Shown piece by piece: positions 1 to 7,810 of a stretch of DNA of 64,000 nucleotides. Under the pieces are notes generated by a model. That model saw only the letters and a list, made by a program, of their open reading frames with translations. It was not told where the DNA came from and did no database searches. The translations under genes were made by a program, and so were the position numbers. The stretch comes from Alphaproteobacteria bacterium (GTDB lineage Bacteria; Pseudomonadota; Alphaproteobacteria; Caulobacterales; Maricaulaceae). Within the stretch, counting starts at the first letter, position 1. Every line of letters starts with the position of its first letter. The stretch lies in contig WGOD01000003.1 in assembly GCA_016124205.1 (NCBI GenBank), positions 248,001 to 312,000 on the forward strand. Reading direction: 5' to 3'.

Positions 1-771
1 AAGGGGCTGGAGACCTACCGCTTCAACGAGGCGGCGGGCGCGGCCTATCGCTTTGTTTGGAACGTGTTCTGCGACTGGCATCTGGAATTCGCGAAGCCAC
101 TGTTCGCCGGAGACGACGAGGCGGCCAAGGCCGAGACACAGGCGACGACCGCGCACGTGCTCGAGATCGCGCTGAAAATTCTCCACCCGTTCATGCCCTT
201 CGTCACCGAGGAGCTGTGGCGGGAGACGGCGGGTGAGGGCGGCCGGGACGGCCTCCTGATCACCGCGGACTGGCCGCGCGCCGTGCGTCTGGCCGACGGC
301 GAGGCGCAGGGCGAGATGAACTGGGTGATCACGATGATCACCGAGATCCGCAAGCTGCGCGCGGAGATGAACATTCCGCCGAAGTCGAAACTGACCGCCA
401 TCGTGACCGGGGCGTCGGAGCAGACGAAGGCGCGGATCGAGCGTCAGCGTCCGCTGCTGATGCGGCTCGCCGGTCTTGAGGCCATTTCCGCCGGAGACAC
501 GATCCCGGAGGGGTCGGCGCAAACGGTTGTCGAGGAAGCCACCGTCGCCCTGCCGCTGGAGGGCGTCATCGACTTTGGCGCGGAGAAGGCCCGGCTCGAC
601 AAGGAGATCGCGCGCGTTGCGGGCGAGATCGAACGGCTCGACCGCAAGCTCGGCAACGAGAAATTCGTCGCCAATGCGCCGCCCGAGGTCGTCGAGGGCG
701 AGAAGGACAAGCGCGCGGGCTATGCCGCCGAGAAGGATGCACTGGAAGCCGCGCGGTCGCGCCTCCCCTGA
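1..771 (+). CDS. valS: Valyl-tRNA synthetase, 3' part only
   Basis: This is the C-terminal 256 residues of a class I aminoacyl-tRNA synthetase that charges tRNA-Val in the cytoplasm; the gene enters from the left edge in frame 1. The anticodon-binding helical domain is recognisable from the stretches RFVWNVFCDWHLEFAKP and HPFMPFVTEELW. The last 65 residues form the charged, heptad-like C-terminal arm of ValRS (EKARLDKEIARVAGEIERLD), which in this family contacts the tRNA elbow. It ends with TGA 65 bases before the next gene. The catalytic domain lies outside the window, so the active site cannot be checked. Confidence 0.95.
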   Translation, partial: KGLETYRFNEAAGAAYRFVWNVFCDWHLEFAKPLFAGDDEAAKAETQATTAHVLEIALKILHPFMPFVTEELWRETAGEGGRDGLLITADWPRAVRLADGEAQGEMNWVITMITEIRKLRAEMNIPPKSKLTAIVTGASEQTKARIERQRPLLMRLAGLEAISAGDTIPEGSAQTVVEEATVALPLEGVIDFGAEKARLDKEIARVAGEIERLDRKLGNEKFVANAPPEVVEGEKDKRAGYAAEKDALEAARSRLP

Positions 772-835
772 AGGGAGGATTGCGGCAGCGCGGTGCGTGC
801 GGTGAACTCCCCTGCAATGGACAAGGGGATTCGCC

Positions 836-1819
836 ATGACTGACGCGGCCGACCGGCTCGGTATCGATACCGAGGCGCTGTGGAATGAGCGGCTCTCGCC
901 GTTTCTGGAAGAGCGCGAGGATCAACGGAAGAAGGCGGTTCAGCGCGTCTGGATCTTCGCGCCACTGGCGGTTCTTTGTATTGTCGGCATGGTCGTCGGC
1001 ATCATCCGGTTCGACTCGCCGGTCTGGATGTTCGCCGGCTTCGGCCTGATGGTCGTCTTCGTCTATCTGGCGGCCTCGCCGATGGTGAAGCTGCACGGCG
1101 AGATCAAGGAAGGCCTGTTGACCGCGATCGCGACGGCGGCGGGCCTGGCATATTCGAAAAAGCCGGTCCAGCCGGCGCGCTTCGGCGAGTTCTGCGAGCT
1201 GGGTCTTCTGCCCAACCACAATCAGCGCAGCTTCGAGGACCATTTCGCCGGCGACCGCCATGGCGCGGCCTTCGAACTCTATGAGGCGAAGCTGGTTCAG
1301 CGCCGCAAGTCCGGCAAGAACACAACCTATACCACGGTGTTCCAGGGCGTTCTGATCCGCATCGAATTCCCGCGCACGGTCGAGGGCGTCACGGTGATCA
1401 CCCGCGACATGGGCTGGTTCAATGGTCTCGCCGGCCTCGGCCTGGCGCGCATCAACGGCAAGAAGCTGGAGCGGGTGGGGCTGGTCGATCCGAAGTTCGA
1501 GCGCATCTACGAGGTCTTCTCCACCGATCAGGTGATGAGCCGCTATCTGCTGACGCCGTCCTTCATGGAACGGCTCCTGCAGCTGGAAACCTCTCTGAAG
1601 GGCAAGCGGGCCCGGGCCGCCTTCGACGAACGCAATGGCGGCGGCGAACTCCTGATCGCGACGGAGACCGGAAACCTGTTCGAGCCGGGCTCGCTGTTCA
1701 AGCCGCTGAACGACCGCGCGCGGTTCGAAAGCCTGATCACCGAGATCGACCTGATCACCGAAATCGTCGACCTGATGGTCCGCCCCTCCACGCTGGGCGA
1801 GGGAAGCGCGGTTTCGTAG
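836..1819 (+). CDS. DUF3137 family membrane protein
   Basis: This 327-residue protein matches what I recall of the DUF3137 family, whose function is unknown. Two adjacent hydrophobic segments lie near residues 42-63 and 64-84 (VWIFAPLAVLCIVGMVVGI and VWMFAGFGLMVVFVYLA), followed by a long soluble domain containing the family-like stretch FELYEAKLVQRRKSGK with a following FQGVLIRIEFPR. The topology suggests a hairpin anchor with a cytoplasmic domain. The ATG follows an AAGGGGA ribosome site at 822. It stands alone downstream of valS and upstream of a palindromic repeat. The family call rests on memory of the pattern, not on a search. Confidence 0.8.
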   Translation: MTDAADRLGIDTEALWNERLSPFLEEREDQRKKAVQRVWIFAPLAVLCIVGMVVGIIRFDSPVWMFAGFGLMVVFVYLAASPMVKLHGEIKEGLLTAIATAAGLAYSKKPVQPARFGEFCELGLLPNHNQRSFEDHFAGDRHGAAFELYEAKLVQRRKSGKNTTYTTVFQGVLIRIEFPRTVEGVTVITRDMGWFNGLAGLGLARINGKKLERVGLVDPKFERIYEVFSTDQVMSRYLLTPSFMERLLQLETSLKGKRARAAFDERNGGGELLIATETGNLFEPGSLFKPLNDRARFESLITEIDLITEIVDLMVRPSTLGEGSAVS

Positions 1820-1825
1820 ATCCGC

Positions 1826-1894
1826 CGTCACTCCCGCGCAGGCGGGAGTCCAGCTGCACGACCGTTCTGGATTCCCGCCTCCGCGGGAATGACG
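1826..1894. repeat. Dispersed inverted repeat, CGTCATTCCCGCG type
   Basis: Two 28-base arms (1826-1853 and 1867-1894) are inverted copies agreeing at about 25 positions. Each arm also contains its own CCCGC/GCGGG hairpin. This is the common short palindromic repeat of alphaproteobacterial intergenic DNA. Lying directly after the DUF3137 stop codon, it may also end transcription or protect the mRNA 3' end, but no T run follows. Confidence 0.8.
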
Positions 1895-1976
1895 CTCTGT
1901 GCCGATTGACTTTATATAAAACTTAAAACAATATGCCTCCAACGCCAAGTTATTGGCTTCAGATATGGAGCGCATC

Positions 1977-2414
1977 ATGATTGAAATTCGTCAGCCCGTT
2001 TCCGCTCTCGTTGTCAGGGGCGTCGTTCTTCTTGCCGCCGCCGGGCTGGTCGCGAAGCAGGCCGTATCCGGCGATGGATCGGCCTGGATCCTGTTGATCG
2101 CGCCGGCCTTCTACCTGTCGGCGATGTGGGCCTTGTCGGGCGTGTTCGCGCAGGTGGATCGGGGCGTCGCCTTCGGCCCTGCCATGGTGAGGGCCTTGCG
2201 CCTCGCCGGGTATGCCCTGCTCGCCGGGGCGTTCGCGGCGGTCATCCTTCAGCCCAGCCTGATCCACCTCATCGCCAACGGTTTCACGGAAATGCGCGGC
2301 GTCCGGCTCGACTGGTCGGTGGCCAATCTGATGCTCGCGCTTCTCGGCTTCACGCTGTTTCTGATCGCGCGCCGCGGCGCGGACCTCAAAGCGCGTCTCG
2401 AGGAGTTCGTCTGA
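1977..2414 (+). CDS. DUF2975 family membrane protein
   Basis: This 145-residue protein has four predicted hydrophobic segments (about residues 7-24, 34-52, 67-90 and 112-132) and matches the DUF2975 pattern, a family of unknown function that is typically encoded next to a small Cro/C1-type regulator, as here. I chose ATG 1977 because GGAG at 1967-1970 sits six bases upstream; an in-frame TTG at 1953 and ATG at 1965 have no comparable site. An AT-rich stretch (about 1908-1935) probably carries the promoter. The stop codon shares one base with the next start (TGATG), so the two genes are translationally coupled. Confidence 0.8.
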   Translation: MIEIRQPVSALVVRGVVLLAAAGLVAKQAVSGDGSAWILLIAPAFYLSAMWALSGVFAQVDRGVAFGPAMVRALRLAGYALLAGAFAAVILQPSLIHLIANGFTEMRGVRLDWSVANLMLALLGFTLFLIARRGADLKARLEEFV

Positions 2415-2656
2415 TGCCGGTCAAGGTGACGCTCGACGTCCTCCTCGCGATGCGCAAGCGCAAGGCGCGTGAGGTGGCCGAGGAGATCGGCCTGTCGGAA
2501 ACCCAGCTCAGCCTTTTGCGGACCGGCAAGGTCAAGGGCATGCGCTTCGATACGCTGGCGAAGCTCTGCTACGTCCTCGAGTGCAGTCCTGCCGACATTC
2601 TGGATTATGATCGGGACGCGGCAGATCTGAACGGCGGGGAGGGTGCAGTTTCGTGA
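2414..2656 (+). CDS. Small Cro/C1-type HTH regulator, YozG-like
   Basis: This 80-residue protein is almost entirely one helix-turn-helix domain. It reads LDVLLAMRKRKAREVAEEIG then LSETQLSLLRTGKVKGMRF and then TLAKLCYVLECSPADILDY, the pattern of the short YozG-type regulators that accompany DUF2975 membrane proteins. Its start overlaps the DUF2975 stop (TGATG), so both are made from one transcript. A role in sensing or controlling the membrane partner, and possible autoregulation, is inferred from the conserved pairing. A dispersed repeat begins 17 bases after the stop. Confidence 0.85.
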   Translation: MPVKVTLDVLLAMRKRKAREVAEEIGLSETQLSLLRTGKVKGMRFDTLAKLCYVLECSPADILDYDRDAADLNGGEGAVS

Positions 2657-2672
2657 GTGCTGGGCGTTGAGA

Positions 2673-2739
2673 CATCTCCCTCATCCTGAGGTGCGACCCC
2701 GGACCTGTTCCGGGGGAGCCTCGAAGGGCGAGGGAGATG
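2673..2739. repeat. Dispersed palindrome, CCTCATCCTGAGG family, copy 1
   Basis: Inverted repeat with outer arms CATCTCCCTC (2673) and GAGGGAGATG (ends 2739), perfect over 10 bases. The inner arms CCTGAGGTGC and GCCTCGAAGG are less exact. The centre is GACCCCGGACC...GGGGGA. It is the first of six copies in this window, always between genes or at a gene's end. Confidence 0.85.
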
Positions 2740-2778
2740 GTTGGTGCGAAGGCTATGCGGCACCATGATCGCATCTGT

Positions 2779-2862
2779 GCCCCTCGTCCTTCGAGGCCGC
2801 CCGCCCTTCGAGACGCGGCTACGCCGCTCCTCAGGACAGGGCGGCACCTCAGGATGAGGGGC
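2779..2862. repeat. Dispersed palindrome, CCTCATCCTGAGG family, copy 2
   Basis: Second copy, in the opposite orientation to copy 1, with outer arms GCCCCTCGTCC and GGATGAGGGGC and an enlarged centre containing CGCGGCTACGCCG. It fills the gap between the HTH gene and the convergent xth gene, together with copy 1. The interval between 2656 and 2886 otherwise shows no coding signal. Confidence 0.8.
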
Positions 2863-2885
2863 TAAGAATCAGACGGGTAGAGCGC

Positions 2886-3668
2886 CTAGAAATCAAACGT
2901 CCCCACGACCGGCACGTGGTCGGACGCCTTTTCCTTGCCGCGCACCGGTTTGCAGATCTCGACGCCCTTCAAGGCGTCGGCGGCCTGCGGTGAGAGCAGG
3001 AGGTGGTCAATCCGGATGCCGTGATCCTTCTGCCAGGCGCCGCGCTGATAGTCCCAGAAGGTATACTGGTGGCCCTTGCCGTCAGCCTGCATGAAGGCGT
3101 CGGTGAAGCCCAGATTGAGGATTTCGCGGAAGGCGGCGCGGCTCTGCGGCAGGATCAGCGCATCGCCTTCCCAGGCGGCCGGGTCGTGCACATCGCTGTC
3201 GCGCGGGATGATGTTGTAATCGCCGGCAAGGATCAGGCGTTCCTCGTAAGCCAGCAATTCCTCGGCATGGCGTTTCAGGCGGCGCATCCAGGCGAGCTTG
3301 TAGTCGTATTTCGGACCCGGCGCAGGATTGCCGTTCGGCAGGTAGATCGAGGCGACGCGCACCGGACCGCTGTCGTGGGAGATCACGCATTCGATATAGC
3401 GGGCGTGGTCATCCGCATCGTCGCCGGGCAGGCCGCGCAGCGTTTCCTCGATCGGGAATTTCGAGAGCAGGGCGACGCCGTTATAGGTCTTCTGGCCATG
3501 CGTCTCGACATTGTAGCCGAGGTCCTCGATGGCCTCGCGCGGGAAGTCCTCGTCGACCGTCTTGATCTCCTGCAGGCAGACGACGTCGGGAGAGGACTCG
3601 CGCAGCCAGTCGGTGACGTTGGCGAGGCGCGCCTTGACCGAGTTCACATTCCAGGTGGCGATCTGCAT
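2886..3668 (-). CDS. xth: Exodeoxyribonuclease III
   Basis: This 260-residue enzyme of the exonuclease III/AP endonuclease family removes damaged 3' ends and cuts at abasic sites in base excision repair. The N-terminus MQIATWNVNSVKARL, the metal-binding CLQEIKT, the asparagine motif LPNGNP, GDYNIIPRDSDV and the C-terminal SDHVPVV with its catalytic histidine are all present, and the length is normal. I start at the methionine that gives the usual XthA N-terminus; a second ATG three codons upstream (3677) is possible. It is encoded convergently with the HTH gene and in the same direction as the EAL-like gene 60 bases upstream. Confidence 0.93.
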   Translation of the reverse strand: MQIATWNVNSVKARLANVTDWLRESSPDVVCLQEIKTVDEDFPREAIEDLGYNVETHGQKTYNGVALLSKFPIEETLRGLPGDDADDHARYIECVISHDSGPVRVASIYLPNGNPAPGPKYDYKLAWMRRLKRHAEELLAYEERLILAGDYNIIPRDSDVHDPAAWEGDALILPQSRAAFREILNLGFTDAFMQADGKGHQYTFWDYQRGAWQKDHGIRIDHLLLSPQAADALKGVEICKPVRGKEKASDHVPVVGTFDF

Positions 3669-3728
3669 GCGAGTCATCCTGCGTCACTGTCAGCGCAGGG
3701 TTAGCACGACTGCCCCTGAAACCAAGCC

Positions 3729-4988
3729 TCAGACGAGGTGTCGTGAGGCGGCGCGGCGGCGGATGTCCTCGCGGGTCAGGATATGCGGAATGACCGGGTG
3801 CGGGAAATCGTCGGCAATGATCGAGCCGGTGAGATAGCGCACACCGAGCCGGATCGCGGCCGCAATGTCGGCCTCCCGGCCAATGCCGGTGAGGCAGGTC
3901 GAAGCGCGGAGCCCGGCCGCTGCCCGGAGCGCGGCGCGTTCCGGCGTCAGTTCGCGCTGCCGCTCGTCGTGCAGCCAGCGTGCGTCACCGCTGTCGAGCA
4001 CGAACATCGAGATATTGCAGCCGTTGAAGCGGTCGAACGGGGGATGCTCACCCTCGATGGAAACGATCACGCCCGGGCTGAAGGCGTGGCAGATACCGAG
4101 CGTCTCGCGGATCGTGCTTTCCGGCGTACCGGACGTGATGCCTTCGACCATCAGGCGGAAATAGCGGCGCATTTCCATCGGGATGGCGGTCAGCGCTTCG
4201 AACAGCGCGACGCGGGTCGAGCGCAGGGCCAGCGTGTGTATGCCGACCGGCAGGCACAGGGCGACGGTGCGGCCCTTTCCGAACGCCGCGCGGAAGGCGT
4301 CCATAGCCGTATGCAAGGTGAATCGGTCGAGTTCGAGATGGTCCCTGGGTTCGGTCCGGCCCCGCAGCGTCGCGCGTCCATGGAAGACCTGGCGCGTGCG
4401 CTTCTCGATCAGGCGGGGGATGACCAATTGCGTGGCCACGGCCTGCCGCGTGGAGTCCCAGACCGGCCGGTAGGCAATCGAGCGTTCGCGGCGGAAGTCG
4501 ATATCGATGACGCGCCGCGGGGCGGGCGCCTCTTCTGCTTCCGCAGACGAGGAAGCCGGTTCGGCGCCGGCTGCATCGGAAGTGGGCTGCGACCCCGACA
4601 TCATGCCGCGAAGCTGGTTTGTGTCGCAGCGGGTCGCACGCGAGCGGATGTTCAGCGAGCGCAGAATCTCGTCGCCGAGAAAGAACAGGTTCAGCTCGGT
4701 CGAGATCGCGTTGACGCGTTCCTCGGCGGCCGCGGCATCGAGGGCATCGAAGACGACAAGGAACCCTTCGTGGCACCGCACCAGCACGTCTTCATCCGCG
4801 ATGCGTTTCTCGATGAAGTGGGCGCTGACCTCGAAAATTTTCGCCTTCAGCCGCTCCCATTGTTCGCCTGCGCCCTCGCGAACCCGGTCGAGATTGATGA
4901 TCTGGAACTGTCCGAGATCGGCATGATCGCAGCCGTGCAGCTTCTGCTCCAGGCGATGCAGAATGTCGGCGGGGTTCAGCGCGAGCAT
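3729..4988 (-). CDS. Uncharacterised protein, possibly degenerate GGDEF/EAL-like
   Basis: A 419-residue soluble protein without signal peptide. The N-terminal 120 residues (LVRCHEGFLVVFDAL, RVNAISTELNLFFLGDE) are laid out like a worn nucleotide-cyclase domain. A low-complexity Ala/Glu/Ser linker follows near residues 145-165, then a C-terminal half (FRLMVEGITSGTP, GVIVSIEG, AAAIRLGVRYLTGSII) arranged like an EAL barrel. Neither GGDEF nor EAL catalytic motifs are intact, so an enzymatic role in cyclic-di-GMP turnover is unlikely; a binding or scaffold role is conjecture. I start at ATG 4988, which has a GGAAAG site, and not at the ORF's first ATG (5060). It could equally be a lineage-specific family. 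Confidence 0.65.
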   Translation of the reverse strand: MLALNPADILHRLEQKLHGCDHADLGQFQIINLDRVREGAGEQWERLKAKIFEVSAHFIEKRIADEDVLVRCHEGFLVVFDALDAAAAEERVNAISTELNLFFLGDEILRSLNIRSRATRCDTNQLRGMMSGSQPTSDAAGAEPASSSAEAEEAPAPRRVIDIDFRRERSIAYRPVWDSTRQAVATQLVIPRLIEKRTRQVFHGRATLRGRTEPRDHLELDRFTLHTAMDAFRAAFGKGRTVALCLPVGIHTLALRSTRVALFEALTAIPMEMRRYFRLMVEGITSGTPESTIRETLGICHAFSPGVIVSIEGEHPPFDRFNGCNISMFVLDSGDARWLHDERQRELTPERAALRAAAGLRASTCLTGIGREADIAAAIRLGVRYLTGSIIADDFPHPVIPHILTREDIRRRAASRHLV

Positions 4989-5128
4989 GGGCGTCTTTCC
5001 GGGCCTGATCGAACTCGCCTTAAGGTGTAATTTGCGGGCGGTAACACCCGGTTCCCGCAATGCTTCGGATTTTATCGAATTCGCCGTTCGAACTGCGATC
5101 GGTATGATGACTGCCGGGAGGGGATGAG

Positions 5129-5470
5129 ATGACGGAAAGAACCCGGCCGGTCTGGCGATCCATCGCAGCGATCCTGGGGGCCATTCTCGGAGCGATTGCC
5201 AGCGCCGTCATCTGGTTGATGGCGGCCTTCGGACTGACCCTTCATGGCGAAAAGCCGGCAGGTTTCTTCGAGGCGATCGCGATTGCCTATTATGGCGGCT
5301 ATGCCGGGCCGGTTGTCATGGGGGCCTGCGCGATCGCAGCGATCATTGCGCTGGTCGCGAAATGGCGTTGGCTGGCATCCGCGGCGCTCTGGCTCGCGTT
5401 TCTCTATGTCGGGATAATCAGCGGTGCACTGCTTTATGCGCAAATCATTCTGGAAGTGGCCGGGGGCTGA
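5129..5470 (+). CDS. Small multi-pass membrane protein, unknown function
   Basis: This 113-residue protein is mostly hydrophobic, with segments near residues 11-35, 55-76 and 84-107, so about three membrane passes with short polar loops (HGEKPAGFFE). The first segment is rich in Ala/Gly small-xxx-small patterns. ATG 5129 follows a strong GGGAGGGGATGAG region. It is divergent from the EAL-like gene (140 bases apart) and its stop touches the end of the convergent nitroreductase gene. I do not recognise a family. Confidence 0.75.
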   Translation: MTERTRPVWRSIAAILGAILGAIASAVIWLMAAFGLTLHGEKPAGFFEAIAIAYYGGYAGPVVMGACAIAAIIALVAKWRWLASAALWLAFLYVGIISGALLYAQIILEVAGG

Positions 5471-6142
5471 CTAGTCGCGGTGAAACACCGCGAAGTCGTC
5501 GACCGGTGCGCGTTCGCTGCGCAGGCGATTGACCGGCGCGTCCGGGTCCGGGTGGCCGAGCGCCATGCCGCAATAGACCTGCTCGTTTTCCGCCACGCCG
5601 AGCGCGGTGCCGACCGTTTTCGAATAGCGCGTCCAGGCTTCCTGCATGCAGGTGCCGAGACCGGCCTCCTCGGCGGCGAGGGCGACGGCGAGCATGAACA
5701 TGCCGAGATGCGCCCACTGGTTCGGATTCATCGCCCGCTCGATGACGAAGAAGAGGCCGACGGGCGCATCGAAGAAATCGAGATTCTTCAGGAGGTGATT
5801 GAGCCGCCCCATCTTGTCGTCGCGCGGGATGGCGAGCAGCTCGTACATCGCTTCGCCGAGGTCGTAGCGGCGGCTGCGATAGGGCTCCCACAGCTTTTCC
5901 GGATAGACCGGGAAGTCGTTCTCGTCGGCGAAGGGATCGGCGTTCAGCTTCGCCTTCACCGCGTCGATCACGCGCTGGCGCGCATCGCCGGTGACGACAT
6001 GCACCTTCCACGGCTGAAGATTGCCGCCCGAGGGCGACCAGCGCGCTGTGTCGAGGATGTCGCGGAGGGTCGTGTCATCGACCGGGCGGTCGAGGAAGGC
6101 GCGCACCGAGATGCGGGTCTTCAGAGCGTCCGTGACGTTCAT
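5471..6142 (-). CDS. Nitroreductase family oxidoreductase
   Basis: A 223-residue FMN-dependent NAD(P)H oxidoreductase of the nitroreductase superfamily. The N-terminal flavin-contact motif TRISVRAFLDRPVDD and ARWSPSGGNLQPWKVHVV are characteristic, as are GTCMQEAW and YCGMALGHPDPDAPVN near the end. The physiological substrate cannot be read from sequence; family members reduce nitroaromatics, quinones or enones. Start ATG 6142 shares one base with the stop of the upstream Fe-S carrier gene (TGATG), so the two are translated together. An upstream in-frame ATG at 6172 lies inside that gene and is not favoured. Confidence 0.92.
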   Translation of the reverse strand: MNVTDALKTRISVRAFLDRPVDDTTLRDILDTARWSPSGGNLQPWKVHVVTGDARQRVIDAVKAKLNADPFADENDFPVYPEKLWEPYRSRRYDLGEAMYELLAIPRDDKMGRLNHLLKNLDFFDAPVGLFFVIERAMNPNQWAHLGMFMLAVALAAEEAGLGTCMQEAWTRYSKTVGTALGVAENEQVYCGMALGHPDPDAPVNRLRSERAPVDDFAVFHRD

Positions 6143-6474
6143 CAGATCGAGAAGCTGGTGCCGCAGCCGCACGCGGCGGTGGCATTCGGATTGTCGATCT
6201 TGAAGGCCGCGCCGATCAACTCGTCGGCGAAGTCGATCTTCGAGTTTTCGAGGAAGGGGATGGAGGCGCTGTCAATGGCGACGCGCGCGCCGTCCCGTTC
6301 GATCACGAGATCGTCGTCCGTGGTCGCGGTCTCGAGGTCGAACTTGTAGGAGAATCCGGAACAGCCGCCGCCGATGACCGAAATGCGGAGCAATTCCGCA
6401 CCGGCCTGTTTGGCGAGGATGGCGTTGATCCGCTTGGCGGCGGATTCGGTGAGTTGAATATTCGGGTCGCTCAT
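6142..6474 (-). CDS. erpA: A-type iron-sulfur carrier, ErpA/IscA-like
   Basis: A 110-residue HesB/IscA-family protein that receives Fe-S clusters from a scaffold and passes them to target apoproteins. The three cluster cysteines are visible: Cys38 in GGGCSGF and Cys102/Cys104 in CGCG near the C-terminus. The N-terminal LTESAAKRINAIL and the motif DSASIPFLENSKIDF fit the family. The open frame continues far upstream, but the family start is MSDPNIQLTE at 6474. It is divergent from dgt and forms a coupled pair with the downstream nitroreductase. Whether it is ErpA or IscA in function is not decided here; no other isc/suf genes are nearby. Confidence 0.9.
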   Translation of the reverse strand: MSDPNIQLTESAAKRINAILAKQAGAELLRISVIGGGCSGFSYKFDLETATTDDDLVIERDGARVAIDSASIPFLENSKIDFADELIGAAFKIDNPNATAACGCGTSFSI

Positions 6475-6516
6475 CACTGGTTCCGCATTGTCTCTGCGCA
6501 CGATATATGGAGGCAC

Positions 6517-6546
6517 ATGACCCAGCCGAAAAGCCCCCGCGCATGA
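6517..6546 (+). other. Possible nine-codon leader ORF before dgt
   Basis: A GGAGG at 6509-6513 precedes an ATG at 6517 that opens a nine-codon frame (MTQPKSPRA) ending in TGA at 6544-6546. That stop overlaps ATG 6543, the likely dgt start, as ATGA. The dgt start itself has no ribosome site, so coupling through this leader is plausible. The alternative is that dgt starts at the in-frame ATG 6507 and the GGAGG is accidental. Confidence 0.35.
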
Positions 6547-7733
6547 GCATCGGTGCCACCGACCGCAATCGTGCCCCGTATTCGAACCACCCGGCGCAGT
6601 CGCGCGGGCGGTTTCATCCGCAGAATGACAGCGCCAGCCGCAACGCGTTTCAGCGCGATCGCGACCGGATCGTGCATGCGACGGCCTTCCGGCGGCTGAA
6701 GGAAAAGACGCAGGTCTTCGTCGCGCACGAGGGCGATCACTACCGCACGCGGCTGACCCATTCCCTCGAAGTGGCGCAGATCGCGCGGACGATCGCGCGG
6801 GTGCTGAATGTCGACGAGGATTTGACCGAGGCGCTGGCATTGGCGCACGACCTCGGCCACCCGCCCTTCGGCCATGCCGGGGAGCGGGCACTGGCGCAGT
6901 GCATGACCGAGTTCGGCGGCTTCGATCACAACGCCCACACGCTGCGCGTCATCACGAAGATCGAGACCCGTTATGCCGAGTTCGAGGGGCTCAACCTGAC
7001 CTGGGAGACGCTTGAAGGCGTCGTGAAGCATAACGGCCCGCTGGTCACGAAGGAGCACGGCGAGGATGCGTTGCCCTGGGCGATCAAGGAATATCCGGAC
7101 TGGCAGGGACTGGAGCTCGACAGCTTCGCCGGGGTCGAGGCGCAGATCGCGGCGCTGGCCGACGACATCGCGTACAACAATCACGACATCGATGACGGCC
7201 TGCGTGCCGGCCTTCTGAAAATCGACGAGCTGGCCGAACTGCCGCTGGTCGGGGACGTGCTGCGCGACTGTCGCCGGCGTTATCCACAAGTCAGTGAGGG
7301 GCTGATCATCCTCGAAGCCGTGCGCGACCTGATCGGCCTGATGGTGGAGGACGTGCTGAAGGAGACGCGGTCGCGGCTTGAGACGGCGGCCCCGGAAACA
7401 GCCGAGGCGGTCCGCCGCGCGGACCAGGAAATGGTCGCCTTCTCGCCCGACATGCTGGATGCGCTGGCCGGGCTCAGACGCCATCTCTTCGCCAATATGT
7501 ACAGGCATTACAAGGTGAACCGGGCCATGGCCCAGGCCGAGCGTGTGGTCCGCGAACTGTTCCAGCTCTTCCTCGACGATCCCGGTCTCCTGCCGACGCA
7601 TTACCGGCGTCAGGCCGGGGAGCCGGGCAGCGAGAAGCAGGCACGGCTCGTCAGCGATTACATCGCCGGCATGACGGACCGGTATGCCGTGGAAGAGCAC
7701 AAGCGCCTGTTCACTGTGCAAGGGTATTTCTGA
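6543..7733 (+). CDS. dgt: Deoxyguanosinetriphosphate triphosphohydrolase-like protein
   Basis: A 396-residue HD-domain dNTPase that cleaves dNTPs to nucleosides and triphosphate, helping keep the nucleotide pool balanced. The metal ligands are seen in RTRLTHSLEVAQ (His), LALAHDLGHPPFGHAGE (His-Asp) and ALADDIAYNNHDIDDGL (Asp); the nucleotide-contact RDRDRIVHATAFRRLKEKTQVF is also present. This is the shorter type 2 form usual in alphaproteobacteria. I start at ATG 6543; ATG 6507 would add 12 residues and cannot be excluded. The gene is divergent from erpA with only about 70 bases between them. Confidence 0.9.
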   Translation: MSIGATDRNRAPYSNHPAQSRGRFHPQNDSASRNAFQRDRDRIVHATAFRRLKEKTQVFVAHEGDHYRTRLTHSLEVAQIARTIARVLNVDEDLTEALALAHDLGHPPFGHAGERALAQCMTEFGGFDHNAHTLRVITKIETRYAEFEGLNLTWETLEGVVKHNGPLVTKEHGEDALPWAIKEYPDWQGLELDSFAGVEAQIAALADDIAYNNHDIDDGLRAGLLKIDELAELPLVGDVLRDCRRRYPQVSEGLIILEAVRDLIGLMVEDVLKETRSRLETAAPETAEAVRRADQEMVAFSPDMLDALAGLRRHLFANMYRHYKVNRAMAQAERVVRELFQLFLDDPGLLPTHYRRQAGEPGSEKQARLVSDYIAGMTDRYAVEEHKRLFTVQGYF

Positions 7734-7810
7734 CCGCCGATTGAGCCTGCAATGGGTGGTATCTTTTCAACAATGTTCCCGATTCGGTTCCGGGAGCGGG
7801 GAAAGGACGT

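Noticed and set aside
566-1978. 470-codon minus-strand frame opposite the DUF3137 gene
   Set aside because: It runs through a palindromic repeat and its composition is that of a reverse-complement artefact.
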